Below, piece by piece: positions 23,769 to 31,967 of a stretch of 64,000 bases of DNA (position 1 is its first letter; every line of letters starts with the position of its first letter). The notes under the pieces were generated by a model. It had not been told where the DNA came from, ran no database searches, and worked only from the letters and a program-made list of their open reading frames with translations. This DNA comes from Thalassobius sp047123305 (GTDB lineage: Bacteria > Pseudomonadota > Alphaproteobacteria > Rhodobacterales > Rhodobacteraceae), in contig NZ_CP138918.1 in NCBI RefSeq assembly GCF_047123305.1, positions 1,178,001-1,242,000 of the forward strand, written 5' to 3'. The translations under genes were made by a program, and so were the position numbers.

Positions 23769-25297
23769 TGGATTTTGACCAGACCGCGCCGCGGGTGTTG
23801 CAAACGCCGGACAGGTCGCGGCAGGCCCAGACCTTGGATCACCCAGACAGCCCCGTTCAACCGGCACCGCAACACGGCGATGCGCTGGTGTTTGAAACGG
23901 TGGAATTGGCGTCAGAAGCGCAACGGCAGTCGCCGAAAGCAGCCACAGCGGTGAACAATCTGATGGCGTTTCTAGTGGCGCTTTTTCTGGTGCTGATCCC
24001 GATCCCCTATGGGGCCAATACGGCGCTTGCCTGGATGGCGGCGACGGTGGCGCTGGCGTTGATGCTGGCGGGGTATCTTCTGGCCATCCTTTATGTTGAT
24101 CCGGGCCGACCGCTGCAATTTGCCCGTGCCCGTTGGCTGTTTTGGTCGGTTGGGCTGATCCTGTTGGGGGTGGCCTTACAACTGTTGCCCATTTGGGGTG
24201 GTTTGGGGGCTGTCTGGCACGGTCTGCCTGATTCTCTGCACCCCGTGACCGCCAGTTTCAGTCCCACAGCGACCGGTCTGGGGTTGATCCGGTTGGCCTC
24301 TTATGGGGTGTTGTTTGTTCTGGTGCTGGAGATCGGCACCAACCGCTACCGGGTCGAACGTCTGTTGTTCTGGATCTATTGTGGGATTGTGGCCCATGCG
24401 ATCTGGGGGCTGATGTCGCTGACTTTTTTTGGCGACACGCTGCTGTTTGGACCAAAGACGGCGTATAAGGGCGTTGCGACCGGCACCTTTATCAACCGGA
24501 ACTCCTTTGCCACCTATCTGGCCTTTGGGCTGGTGATTGGCACCGCGCGCCTCTGGGTTCAGATGCGTGGGCCGCGGGCGCGGTCCCCGCGGTTGCGGTC
24601 TTCTTATCAGGGGCTGACGCTGGACAGTCTGGTGCATCTTGTTTGGCTCATGGTGGTGCTGGCGGCGCTGTTTGCCACCGGATCCCGGCTGGGGCTGATG
24701 GTGGGTCTTCTGGGCATTGTCAGCGTCACGGTTTTGGTGCTGCTGAAAACCGGCATGACGGCGGCGCGGGTGGCGCTGGTTTGTGGCATCGGCGGGTTGG
24801 GGCTGGCCTTGGGGGCGGTCCTGCTGATGGGGCGGGATGTCACCGCCGAGCGGCTGGTTTACAGTTTTGTCGACAGCCGCCACAGGCTGCAGCTGTTCAG
24901 CCAGACCTGGGATATGATCCTGGCCCGCCCCTGGCTGGGCTACGGGCTCGACAGTTTTCCGCTGGCCTTTGAGATGTTCCACCAGCCGGCGCTGCGGATG
25001 GATCGCACCTGGGCGCAGCCGCACAACAGTTACCTGACGCTTTGGGCCGAGTTGGGGCTGCCCTTGGGCACCGTGGTGATCGGGGTGCAGATTGCCGTCT
25101 TGATTGTGTTGATCCGCGCCATCAGGCGGCGTGAACTGGCCTATCTGCCAGCGGTGGTGGCGGTTGCGGTGATGGCTGTTGCGGCAGCGCATTCGCTGGG
25201 GGACTTCAGCCTCGAGATTGCCGCGAACACCTATTTGTATGTGACTTTGATTGCGCTTGGGCTGGCCCGGCGGTCGTATTCGAGGGGGACGTCATGA
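23765..25297 (+). CDS. O-antigen ligase/polymerase-like membrane protein (Wzy/WaaL family)
   Basis: A 510-residue polytopic protein with about 10-12 membrane segments after a hydrophilic N-terminus of about 65 residues. The large periplasmic-loop signature of the Wzy_C family is visible: TGTFINRNSFATYLAFGLVI (about 240-259) and later RPWLGYGLDSFPLAFEMFHQ (about 390-409) with AQPHNSYLTLWAELGLPLG. These Arg/His residues are typical of polymerases and ligases. It overlaps both neighbours by 4 bases. It probably polymerises the polysaccharide repeat or attaches it to an acceptor; the two cannot be told apart by sequence. Confidence 0.82.
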   Translation: MMDFDQTAPRVLQTPDRSRQAQTLDHPDSPVQPAPQHGDALVFETVELASEAQRQSPKAATAVNNLMAFLVALFLVLIPIPYGANTALAWMAATVALALMLAGYLLAILYVDPGRPLQFARARWLFWSVGLILLGVALQLLPIWGGLGAVWHGLPDSLHPVTASFSPTATGLGLIRLASYGVLFVLVLEIGTNRYRVERLLFWIYCGIVAHAIWGLMSLTFFGDTLLFGPKTAYKGVATGTFINRNSFATYLAFGLVIGTARLWVQMRGPRARSPRLRSSYQGLTLDSLVHLVWLMVVLAALFATGSRLGLMVGLLGIVSVTVLVLLKTGMTAARVALVCGIGGLGLALGAVLLMGRDVTAERLVYSFVDSRHRLQLFSQTWDMILARPWLGYGLDSFPLAFEMFHQPALRMDRTWAQPHNSYLTLWAELGLPLGTVVIGVQIAVLIVLIRAIRRRELAYLPAVVAVAVMAVAAAHSLGDFSLEIAANTYLYVTLIALGLARRSYSRGTS

Positions 25298-26115
25298 GGT
25301 GGCTCTTTGGCCGTAAACCCGCAGAGACCGCGGCCCCCAAAATCCTGCGGCTGGCCGGATTTCCGGCGGCAATCTATGCCATCGGGGACATTCATGGCTG
25401 CCTGTCGCTGTTCCAGCAACTGGAAGAGGCAATCATCGTCGATGGCGCGGCGCTGCCGGGGCGCAAGCTGATTGTCTGCCTTGGCGATGTGATTGACCGG
25501 GGACCGGACAGCGCCGGTGTTGTGGCCCGTTTGCTGGACCCAGCGCCGGTGGGGTTTGACCGGGTGACCCTGCGCGGCAACCACGAACAGATGTTCGAAC
25601 AGTTCCTTGCCGCGCCTGCCCGCAATCTGCGTTGGCTGCACTATGGCGGGGCAGAAACCCTGCGATCCTATGCGATCACCCCCGAGAGCGGCGCCGGGTT
25701 TGAGGCCGATGGTGCCCTGCTCAGCCATAAGGTGCAGACCGCCATTCCTGCGGCCCACCGCCAGTTTCTGGCCGCGCTGCCCTGCGGGCTGGAGGCGGGG
25801 CGTTACCGCTTTGCCCATGCGGGGTATGATCTGGGGGCCCCCGCTGCCCGGCAATCGCAGGAACGGCTGTTGTGGGGGCCTCCTGAACTGGCCGATCACA
25901 GCGCCTCGGATCAGGTGCTGGTGCATGGGCATATCCCGGTGGATCAGACCCTCGTGACCTCGCGCCGGATCAATACCGATCTGGGGGCCTATCTTTCGGG
26001 CCAATTGGGCGCCGTGCGGCTGATGCCGGACGGATCCGCGCCAAAAGTCATTTCCGTTTCTCAGACCAACACGGCTGCACCGGCTGCAGCAGCATTTCAG
26101 GACATCGAAGAATGA
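25294..26115 (+). CDS. PPP-family metallophosphoesterase
   Basis: A 273-residue protein phosphatase-like enzyme. All PPP metal motifs are present: GDIHG (AIGDIHGCLSLFQQL, about 29-43), GDVIDRG (CLGDVIDRGPDSAGV, about 66-80) and GNHE (LRGNHEQMFEQFL, about 92-104), with the later His residues in FAHAGYD and LVHGH. Such enzymes remove phosphate from Ser/Thr, Tyr or small molecules. It overlaps the ligase-like gene upstream and the tyrosine autokinase downstream by 4 bases each, so it may dephosphorylate that kinase in place of the usual Wzb-type phosphatase. That role is an inference from context. Confidence 0.85.
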   Translation: MRWLFGRKPAETAAPKILRLAGFPAAIYAIGDIHGCLSLFQQLEEAIIVDGAALPGRKLIVCLGDVIDRGPDSAGVVARLLDPAPVGFDRVTLRGNHEQMFEQFLAAPARNLRWLHYGGAETLRSYAITPESGAGFEADGALLSHKVQTAIPAAHRQFLAALPCGLEAGRYRFAHAGYDLGAPAARQSQERLLWGPPELADHSASDQVLVHGHIPVDQTLVTSRRINTDLGAYLSGQLGAVRLMPDGSAPKVISVSQTNTAAPAAAAFQDIEE

Positions 26116-28253
26116 ACCAATTGAATGAAGACATTGTCGACCTGCGCGAAGTCTTTGCCATCCTGCGGCGGCAGCTGCGTTTGATTGTGATGACAGTGGT
26201 GATCGTGCTGGCGCTGGCTTTTGTTTTTGTGATCCGCACCACGCCGCAATACACGGCCATGGCACTGATCCGGGTGAACCCTCAGGAAACCAACCTGCTG
26301 AACCCAACCGTCGCGGCCGCAGCCAATTCCAATGTCGAAACCACGCAGATTGAGACCGAGGTCGAGATCCTGAAATCCTCGCGATTGGCGCTAAAGACCA
26401 TTGAGACGGCCAAGCTGCACAAATCCGAGGAATTTGGCCGCTCTGTGGGCCTGTTTGACAAGTTCCGCGCGGTCTTGGGCATGGAATTGCCGCCGCCCCC
26501 TACGGGGCAGGCGCTGCTGAACGAGAGCCTGAAGAAGTTTGATGACGCCCTCACGGTGCGCCGGCGCGGGCTGACCTATCTGGTTGGGGTGCAGGTCACC
26601 AGCACCGACCCCGAACAATCTGCCCATATCGCCAATACCCACGCGCTGACCTATATTGATGCGCAGGTGTCCAGCCGGATCGAAACCTCCAACAACGCCA
26701 GCAAGCTGCTGCGGGAAGAGCGCGACAAAGCCAGCCAGCGTCTGGCCCGCAGCAATGAGTCCCTGCGGCGCTATGTGGCCGACAATATCGACCGGCTCAG
26801 CGAAGAGGTGGGCACCGAACAGCTGGCCGCGCTCAAGGGTCAGCTGGGGGATGTGACAGGGCGGCTCGGGGAGTTGCGGCAATCGCTGGACGCGGCCAAT
26901 ACCGCCGTTGCGCAACAGAATTGGTCCATGCTGGCCGACAGGATTAGCGATCAGGCGCTTGTCACATTGGAACAGGAACGTCAGGGCCTGTTGCGGCAGC
27001 TGCAAGGCACCGGGGCGGACAGCACAACACGGGTGGATCTGGACCGGGCCTTGGCCGATCTGGACAAACGCCTGCAAGACCGCGCCCGCACCGCGGTTTC
27101 GGATCTAAAACAGGACGTACAGCAGGAAACAACGGTCGAAGCAGGTATCCTCGACGAGATCCAAGAAGCGATGGCCGGGCGCGACCTCAGTTCCCAGACC
27201 GTGACCGAGATCTACGGCCTCAACCGGGATGCAATTGCGGCGCAGCAGCTCTATGACAATGTCATCAGCCGGTTGCGTGATCTCGAAGCGCAGGCGGTGG
27301 TGCAAATCGCTGACAGCCGCATGATCTCTGAAGCCCTGGTGCCCAGCCAGCCGTCCTACCCCAATAAAACACTGGTTCTGGCGATGGCGCTGACCCTTGC
27401 GTCTGTGCTGGGTGTGGGCCTCGCGCTGTTGAAAGAGTTCTACTACGGCGGTGTCACCTCGGCGAACCAGCTGGGCAATATCGTGCCAGTGAAAGTGGGC
27501 GCGGTGGTGCCGAAACTGTCTTATCAGCAAGGGCGGGATACGCTGGCCGATAAGGTGTCAAAAGAACCGATGACCCAGTTCGCCGAAGCCTTCCGCAAGC
27601 TGCGCGCCTCGGTGGATCAGGCCTTGCGGGACCGCGCAGGTGGGGCCGTTGTGCTGGTGACCTCGGCAATTCCGGCAGAGGGCAAATCCACAACCGCCCT
27701 GTCGCTGGCGCGCACCTATGCGCTGGCAGGCAAGCGCACGCTGCTGATTGACGCCGATCTGCGCAACCCGTCGATCCATCAGTTCATTCGCGAAGAACCG
27801 GGGATTGGCCTGCTGGAGTATCTGCAGGCGGGCCAGTCCTCTGCAGCACACCCGGACGCCAAAGGCACCGATCCGGCTGAGGAATTCTATGTGCTGGATC
27901 CACTCAGCAGCCTTGGCATCATCTTGGGCAGCCGCCGTGCCAATGTGCCGACAGATGCACCGCTGCAATCGGACGCATTCCGGGATCTGGTGGCAAACGC
28001 CCGCTCCGCCTTCGATGTGGTGGTGATCGACTCGGCTCCGCTGATCCCGGTGGTCGACACCCAGTATATCGCCCCCCTGGTGGATGCAGCGGTGATCTGT
28101 GTCCGTTTCGGCGAAGCCAGCCAGGTCGAACTGCGCACCGCCTATGCCCAGCTGCGCGACACCTTGCCGGTGGAGGCAGATGTGCTTTCGGTGCTGAATT
28201 GCTTTGAGGGTGGGGTGCAGAGCTATCGTTATGACGGGTACTACGGCGGCTAA
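26112..28253 (+). CDS. Polysaccharide co-polymerase with BY-type tyrosine autokinase domain
   Basis: A 713-residue Wzc/ExoP-type protein. The N-terminal Wzz domain has a membrane segment at about 24-44 and the chain-length region through about 200, then a long coiled-coil stretch (about 195-400) and a second membrane segment near 418-438. The cytoplasmic kinase has Walker A TSAIPAEGKSTTALS (about 516-530), Walker A' LLIDADLRNP (about 543-552) and Walker B FDVVVIDSAPL (about 634-644). The C-terminus ends SYRYDGYYGG, a short tyrosine cluster for autophosphorylation. It would set chain length and drive export of the EPS. The next gene starts 108 bases downstream. Confidence 0.92.
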   Translation: MNQLNEDIVDLREVFAILRRQLRLIVMTVVIVLALAFVFVIRTTPQYTAMALIRVNPQETNLLNPTVAAAANSNVETTQIETEVEILKSSRLALKTIETAKLHKSEEFGRSVGLFDKFRAVLGMELPPPPTGQALLNESLKKFDDALTVRRRGLTYLVGVQVTSTDPEQSAHIANTHALTYIDAQVSSRIETSNNASKLLREERDKASQRLARSNESLRRYVADNIDRLSEEVGTEQLAALKGQLGDVTGRLGELRQSLDAANTAVAQQNWSMLADRISDQALVTLEQERQGLLRQLQGTGADSTTRVDLDRALADLDKRLQDRARTAVSDLKQDVQQETTVEAGILDEIQEAMAGRDLSSQTVTEIYGLNRDAIAAQQLYDNVISRLRDLEAQAVVQIADSRMISEALVPSQPSYPNKTLVLAMALTLASVLGVGLALLKEFYYGGVTSANQLGNIVPVKVGAVVPKLSYQQGRDTLADKVSKEPMTQFAEAFRKLRASVDQALRDRAGGAVVLVTSAIPAEGKSTTALSLARTYALAGKRTLLIDADLRNPSIHQFIREEPGIGLLEYLQAGQSSAAHPDAKGTDPAEEFYVLDPLSSLGIILGSRRANVPTDAPLQSDAFRDLVANARSAFDVVVIDSAPLIPVVDTQYIAPLVDAAVICVRFGEASQVELRTAYAQLRDTLPVEADVLSVLNCFEGGVQSYRYDGYYGG

Positions 28254-28361
28254 GAGGCCTCTGGGCAGAGAGCACCGTACGCTGCGTTAGCGCGGTGTTT
28301 ATCGGTTTCTGGATAGGGTTCTGCGCGAAACAGAACTTGCCCAGAACCTGCGGAGGCTCCT

Positions 28362-28628
28362 ATGTCCAATTCCTTTTCAACCTATGCATCCGGCCTGAAT
28401 GGCCCTGCCACTGATCTGATGCCGGTGACCCCTGACGATGGCACCGACCTGAGCCAGATTCCCGTTGCGCTTTATGTTGCAGGCGGTGGGGTGCTGCGGA
28501 TCCAGACGGTGGACGGCCGCGATGTGTCCCTGCCGGTGGCGGATCACGTGACCCTGCCGGTGGGTGTGCGTCGGGTCTATGCCACCGACACCACGGCGAC
28601 CGACATCTTCGGGTATATTGTCAAATGA
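28362..28628 (+). CDS. GTA/phage head-spike base-like protein (GhsA-like)
   Basis: An 88-residue protein. It has the layout of the spike base proteins of Rhodobacterales gene transfer agents: FSTYASGLNGPATDLMPVTP at the start (about 5-24), DGTDLSQIPVALYVAGGG in the middle and VGVRRVYATDTTATDIFGYI at the end. In the R. capsulatus GTA the corresponding protein (rcc01079) anchors a head spike. Its stop overlaps the next gene by 4 bases. No other capsid, portal or terminase gene is in the window, so it is not part of a local prophage. GGAGG lies 9 bases before the ATG. The match is from memory of the family, not a search. Confidence 0.65.
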   Translation: MSNSFSTYASGLNGPATDLMPVTPDDGTDLSQIPVALYVAGGGVLRIQTVDGRDVSLPVADHVTLPVGVRRVYATDTTATDIFGYIVK

Positions 28629-29362
28629 TCGGTCTAGATGTGACATCTGTTGCACGGGCCAGCGGGCAAGTCCCGCCACCATGGAACACACGCCATTGTG
28701 GCCCCGGTGGGGTGCCACCGGCCCTGACGCTGGATTTTGAACGGTGTGTTTATGGGCAGGGCCGGCCTGAATGGGCCTGGCCTGCCAGCCTCAATTTTGC
28801 GCGGGACGGGGTAAAAACCGTCGCGGATCGTAGTGGCCTGTTACAAGAGGTCCCAGACGACACGCCCGCCTTTGACTGGTCCGGTGGGCGGCGCGGGCTG
28901 CATTGCGGAGTGAACGGCGGCGCGCCTGACCAGTTGGATCTGGATCTGGGGACGTGGTGGTCCGGCTCTGGCGGCGCCATTGTCTGCGATTTCACCATGG
29001 TATCCACCAACGGTGGTTTTGACAGGGTGTTTGAGATCAACGACGGCCTGTCTGCCGCCAGCCGGATCTCTTTGCTTTACCATGAGGCGCTGGGCCGGTT
29101 TGTGTTGGGCGTCTACGACGGCGGCGTGGCGCAGGCCGTGCTGACGGGACCAGAAACCGCCTATAGCCTTGGGACCACCGCGCGGGTTGCGGTCAGCTTT
29201 GCCGCCGGCAGTTTTGCCATTTCGGTTAATGGGGCCGCCCCGCTGTCACAAGGCGCGGGTGCTCTGCCGTCGGGGCTGACACAAATGAACATCGCTTCGG
29301 CCTTTGGATTTACCAATATCCCAGAGTTGGTCATGCATAGCCTTGTTTACCACACGCACTAA
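28625..29362 (+). CDS. Lectin-like spike/fibre protein (GhsB-like)
   Basis: A 245-residue protein. Residues about 36-80 carry the phage structural pattern of a hydrophobic strand (ALTLDFERC), then SLNFARDGVKTVADRSGLLQ, then PDDTPAFDW, as in many phage and GTA receptor-binding proteins. The rest is beta-rich with LamG/concanavalin-like strands (AIVCDFTMVSTNGGFDRVFE, FVLGVYDGGVAQAVL, ARVAVSFAAGSFAISVNG). It has no signal peptide. It is translationally coupled to the spike-base-like gene. Predicted role: binding a surface polysaccharide from a GTA or phage particle, or a cell-associated lectin. It converges with the polymerase gene, overlapping by 4 bases. Confidence 0.6.
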   Translation: MIGLDVTSVARASGQVPPPWNTRHCGPGGVPPALTLDFERCVYGQGRPEWAWPASLNFARDGVKTVADRSGLLQEVPDDTPAFDWSGGRRGLHCGVNGGAPDQLDLDLGTWWSGSGGAIVCDFTMVSTNGGFDRVFEINDGLSAASRISLLYHEALGRFVLGVYDGGVAQAVLTGPETAYSLGTTARVAVSFAAGSFAISVNGAAPLSQGAGALPSGLTQMNIASAFGFTNIPELVMHSLVYHTH

Positions 29363-30675
29363 TCCTGCATCGGGGTTTCCCGAGGGGTGGTGGGGACCAA
29401 AACATGGCAACTGCCTAACATAAACCAGAACAAGATTGAGCTATAGGCCTCCGTCGCAAGCTGCAAGAATGTGAATGAAGCTAGAACCAAACCAATAAAG
29501 GCCGGGAGTATGTTGGATATTCCCGGCTGGTTGTGCGCACGGCGAAGGTTGTGCGCCGCCCTGAGGATCATGGCAATGATTACAGCAAGGGCGGGCGCCC
29601 CTCCTCTGACACTGACATCCAAAAAGCCGCTTTCGGCAATTGGAATATCCGCAATTGGAAATAGATATTGCTGGTAAAGTTCGAATGATGACCCAAATGG
29701 GCGTGACAGGGTCACCTGAATGGCAAAGGCGAGTCGGTCGGCGCGGACAGTGTCGCCTTCGTTGGTTTCGCCCCCGGTGCCTGATACCTGAAGCAATGTG
29801 TTGATCGTGCGACTAAGACCCGCAAAGGCCCCATCGTCGACGGTGCTTAAATACAGCCCTGCAACAACCAACAGTGCGGCTGTGCCGGAGAAGGCCAGAT
29901 ATTTGCTGTGAATGCCACGGATCTGAAAAAACACGCACCATAACCCGATTGCCAGTGCCAGCAGCGCAGTGCGCGACCAGTAGGCCGACACTCCCAAGAT
30001 CAGAAGGCCGCCAATCAGCAGGCTGAGGCCTCGTTTCAGGCCGCGCTGTTTTACGGCACTGGCGATAAAATAGGTGGCCGCAAAGGCCAGCAACACCGGA
30101 AAAAATCGCTTCACTTTGGGATTTGTGAACGGACCAATGTGATCGGCCAGGGAGGAGAAACGTGACGTCGGGCCGGAGATTGCAGTTTGCAATGTGTACA
30201 GCAGCAAATAGAGGGTGAAACACGTGCAAAGAGCTTTGAAGAAAAGTGCAATGGCCAGTGCGCGGTCGTCATCGTTCCGCCAGCGCGAAAAGAAAAAAAC
30301 AGCCGCCACAAAGGCGGTAACCGGGTAGATTGTTTGCACGCAACGCAACACAGAGCGCGCGATATTTGTGTCGACCCACCCCATCAGCAACCCAAGAAGC
30401 AAGCTGCAAATCATGATCGTGGCGTAGAGCAGCGGCAATCTCAGCTTTGGCAATGCCCAGGTTTTGGCACGCAGCAGAAACAAAACCGTCAAGGGTAAGA
30501 TCAACAGATAGGAAACAGGTAGGAGCAGGGTACCAATGGTTTCGGCCGAATAGGACGGTGCCAACCTGAATCCGCCTCGCACGGTAAAGAACACCGGCAG
30601 CGACAGAATAAGCGCAACCGAGAGCACAGCACGTTTGTCGCGGCGGGGAAGAAAAGGGCCGCCAATGGGTGTCAT
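29359..30675 (-). CDS. O-antigen polymerase-like membrane protein (Wzy-like)
   Basis: A 438-residue polytopic protein with about 10-12 membrane segments (for example AVLSVALILSLPVFFTV, LYATIMICSLLLGLLMGWV, YPVTAFVAAVFFFS) and a large loop near residues 300-370 containing LSRPFGSSFELYQQYLFP. Sequence identity among such polymerases is low, so this call rests on topology and setting. Its base composition looks less GC-rich than neighbouring genes, as is common for polymerases acquired by transfer. The ATG at 30675 overlaps the flippase stop; a longer frame into the flippase is rejected. It is the last gene of the run from manC leftward. Confidence 0.72.
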   Translation of the reverse strand: MTPIGGPFLPRRDKRAVLSVALILSLPVFFTVRGGFRLAPSYSAETIGTLLLPVSYLLILPLTVLFLLRAKTWALPKLRLPLLYATIMICSLLLGLLMGWVDTNIARSVLRCVQTIYPVTAFVAAVFFFSRWRNDDDRALAIALFFKALCTCFTLYLLLYTLQTAISGPTSRFSSLADHIGPFTNPKVKRFFPVLLAFAATYFIASAVKQRGLKRGLSLLIGGLLILGVSAYWSRTALLALAIGLWCVFFQIRGIHSKYLAFSGTAALLVVAGLYLSTVDDGAFAGLSRTINTLLQVSGTGGETNEGDTVRADRLAFAIQVTLSRPFGSSFELYQQYLFPIADIPIAESGFLDVSVRGGAPALAVIIAMILRAAHNLRRAHNQPGISNILPAFIGLVLASFTFLQLATEAYSSILFWFMLGSCHVLVPTTPRETPMQD

Positions 30676-31958
30676 GAGGCCTCCTTGGCGTTGGTTGGAA
30701 ACAGGCCACATAGCGCCCAAAGCGCGAAGCCCATGGACAGCGCGCCACGGCTGGCAAACATTGCGGCGCAGGCGCGGGCGAGGGTGTCAACCGACTGTGG
30801 CGCGCTGGCAAACATCAGCACGGCGAAGAACACGGCAATGGAGAGCAGCAGCGCCGTCAGTTCGGCGCGGGGGCGGTCGATCATCGACAGGAAGATCTCG
30901 GCATTTCCAGCCAGCAGCCGCAGGGCCTGACCGGTGGCAAGGATTGGCAGGATCAGGGTTCCGGCGGCGACGAACTCGGTCCCGAAAAGCCCCAGCAAGG
31001 CGGCAGGGTAAAACCAGCACAGGGCCGCGATGGGCAGGAACAGCAAGGTACTCATCGTGCAGGAGACCAGAAGGCCCCGCAGCAGGCGACGCGGCGCGCC
31101 GTCACGAAATGCGCGGGCAAAGCGGGGGGCGAAATAGGCCTGTGAGGCCTGCAGCACCGTTCCCCCTAGTGAGACAAGGCCGATGGCCGCGGCCAGCACA
31201 CCGGTGTCCGCCGCACTAAGCAGTAGGGGCGCAACAAGACCCACCAGCCGGGACGCTCCCATCACCACAACTCCGTTGAGCCAATAGGTGGCCAAGGTCA
31301 GTTTCTGCTGCAGCAGCACGGCGTATTGCGCCCCGATCTTGCTACGCGCCTGACGGACATCGCCACCGACCTGTGTGATGGCAAGCACGCTGGCCAGCAG
31401 GAGGGCGCATAGGGTCAGTGCCATTGCCGGTGTTGCCGCGGTTGAGGCGATGCTGGCAACAAGGCCCACGGCCAGCAAGGTCAGCCAAGGCAGAGTAGTG
31501 TTTTCCACAATCAACGCCAGACCGGGCCGGTGTTGGGTTTTCAGAAGGTCCGCGACCACCAGCAACAATGCCAATGCCGCCCCTGTGAGTAGGCCAAGCG
31601 GATAGAGGTTGAGCGTGTCAGGGTGCCGAGCGCCCAGCGCCAATCCGGCCACGCCCGCCAGCAGGGGCAGCAGCGCCATTATCCCACCAATAGCTTTGAT
31701 TGCGTTGGGGTCGGCACGTCCGGGTTGCGCGTTAGTACCCTCGCCATCCACGCCTGCGTGACGCAGGGTGAAACGGCTGAGCCCCATATTGGCAATCACT
31801 GAGGTTAGGAAGCCGAAAGACAGGACCGCATAAAAAAGCCCGGTTGCATCCGCCCCGTAGAGCCGTCCAATGACGATCAGCAACAGGAAGTTGCCCCCGG
31901 TGCCCAGAAGGCGGCTGGCGATGACGTTCAGGTAGGTGAGGGCGGTTCTTCCGGTCAC
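30672..31958 (-). CDS. Polysaccharide flippase (Wzx-like)
   Basis: A 428-residue protein with about 12 membrane segments and the MOP-superfamily layout of Wzx flippases. The N-terminal part reads TALTYLNVIASRLLGTGGNF, then LYGADATGLFYAVLSFGFL, typical of family members. It would move the lipid-linked repeat unit across the inner membrane. It lies 9 bases after a sulfotransferase gene and overlaps the polymerase gene by 4 bases. Confidence 0.8.
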   Translation of the reverse strand: MTGRTALTYLNVIASRLLGTGGNFLLLIVIGRLYGADATGLFYAVLSFGFLTSVIANMGLSRFTLRHAGVDGEGTNAQPGRADPNAIKAIGGIMALLPLLAGVAGLALGARHPDTLNLYPLGLLTGAALALLLVVADLLKTQHRPGLALIVENTTLPWLTLLAVGLVASIASTAATPAMALTLCALLLASVLAITQVGGDVRQARSKIGAQYAVLLQQKLTLATYWLNGVVVMGASRLVGLVAPLLLSAADTGVLAAAIGLVSLGGTVLQASQAYFAPRFARAFRDGAPRRLLRGLLVSCTMSTLLFLPIAALCWFYPAALLGLFGTEFVAAGTLILPILATGQALRLLAGNAEIFLSMIDRPRAELTALLLSIAVFFAVLMFASAPQSVDTLARACAAMFASRGALSMGFALWALCGLFPTNAKEAS

Positions 31959-31967
31959 GGTGCTGGC

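Noticed and set aside
28362..29362. A local prophage or complete GTA cluster
   Set aside because: Apart from the two spike-like proteins no capsid, portal, terminase, tail or integrase gene is present.
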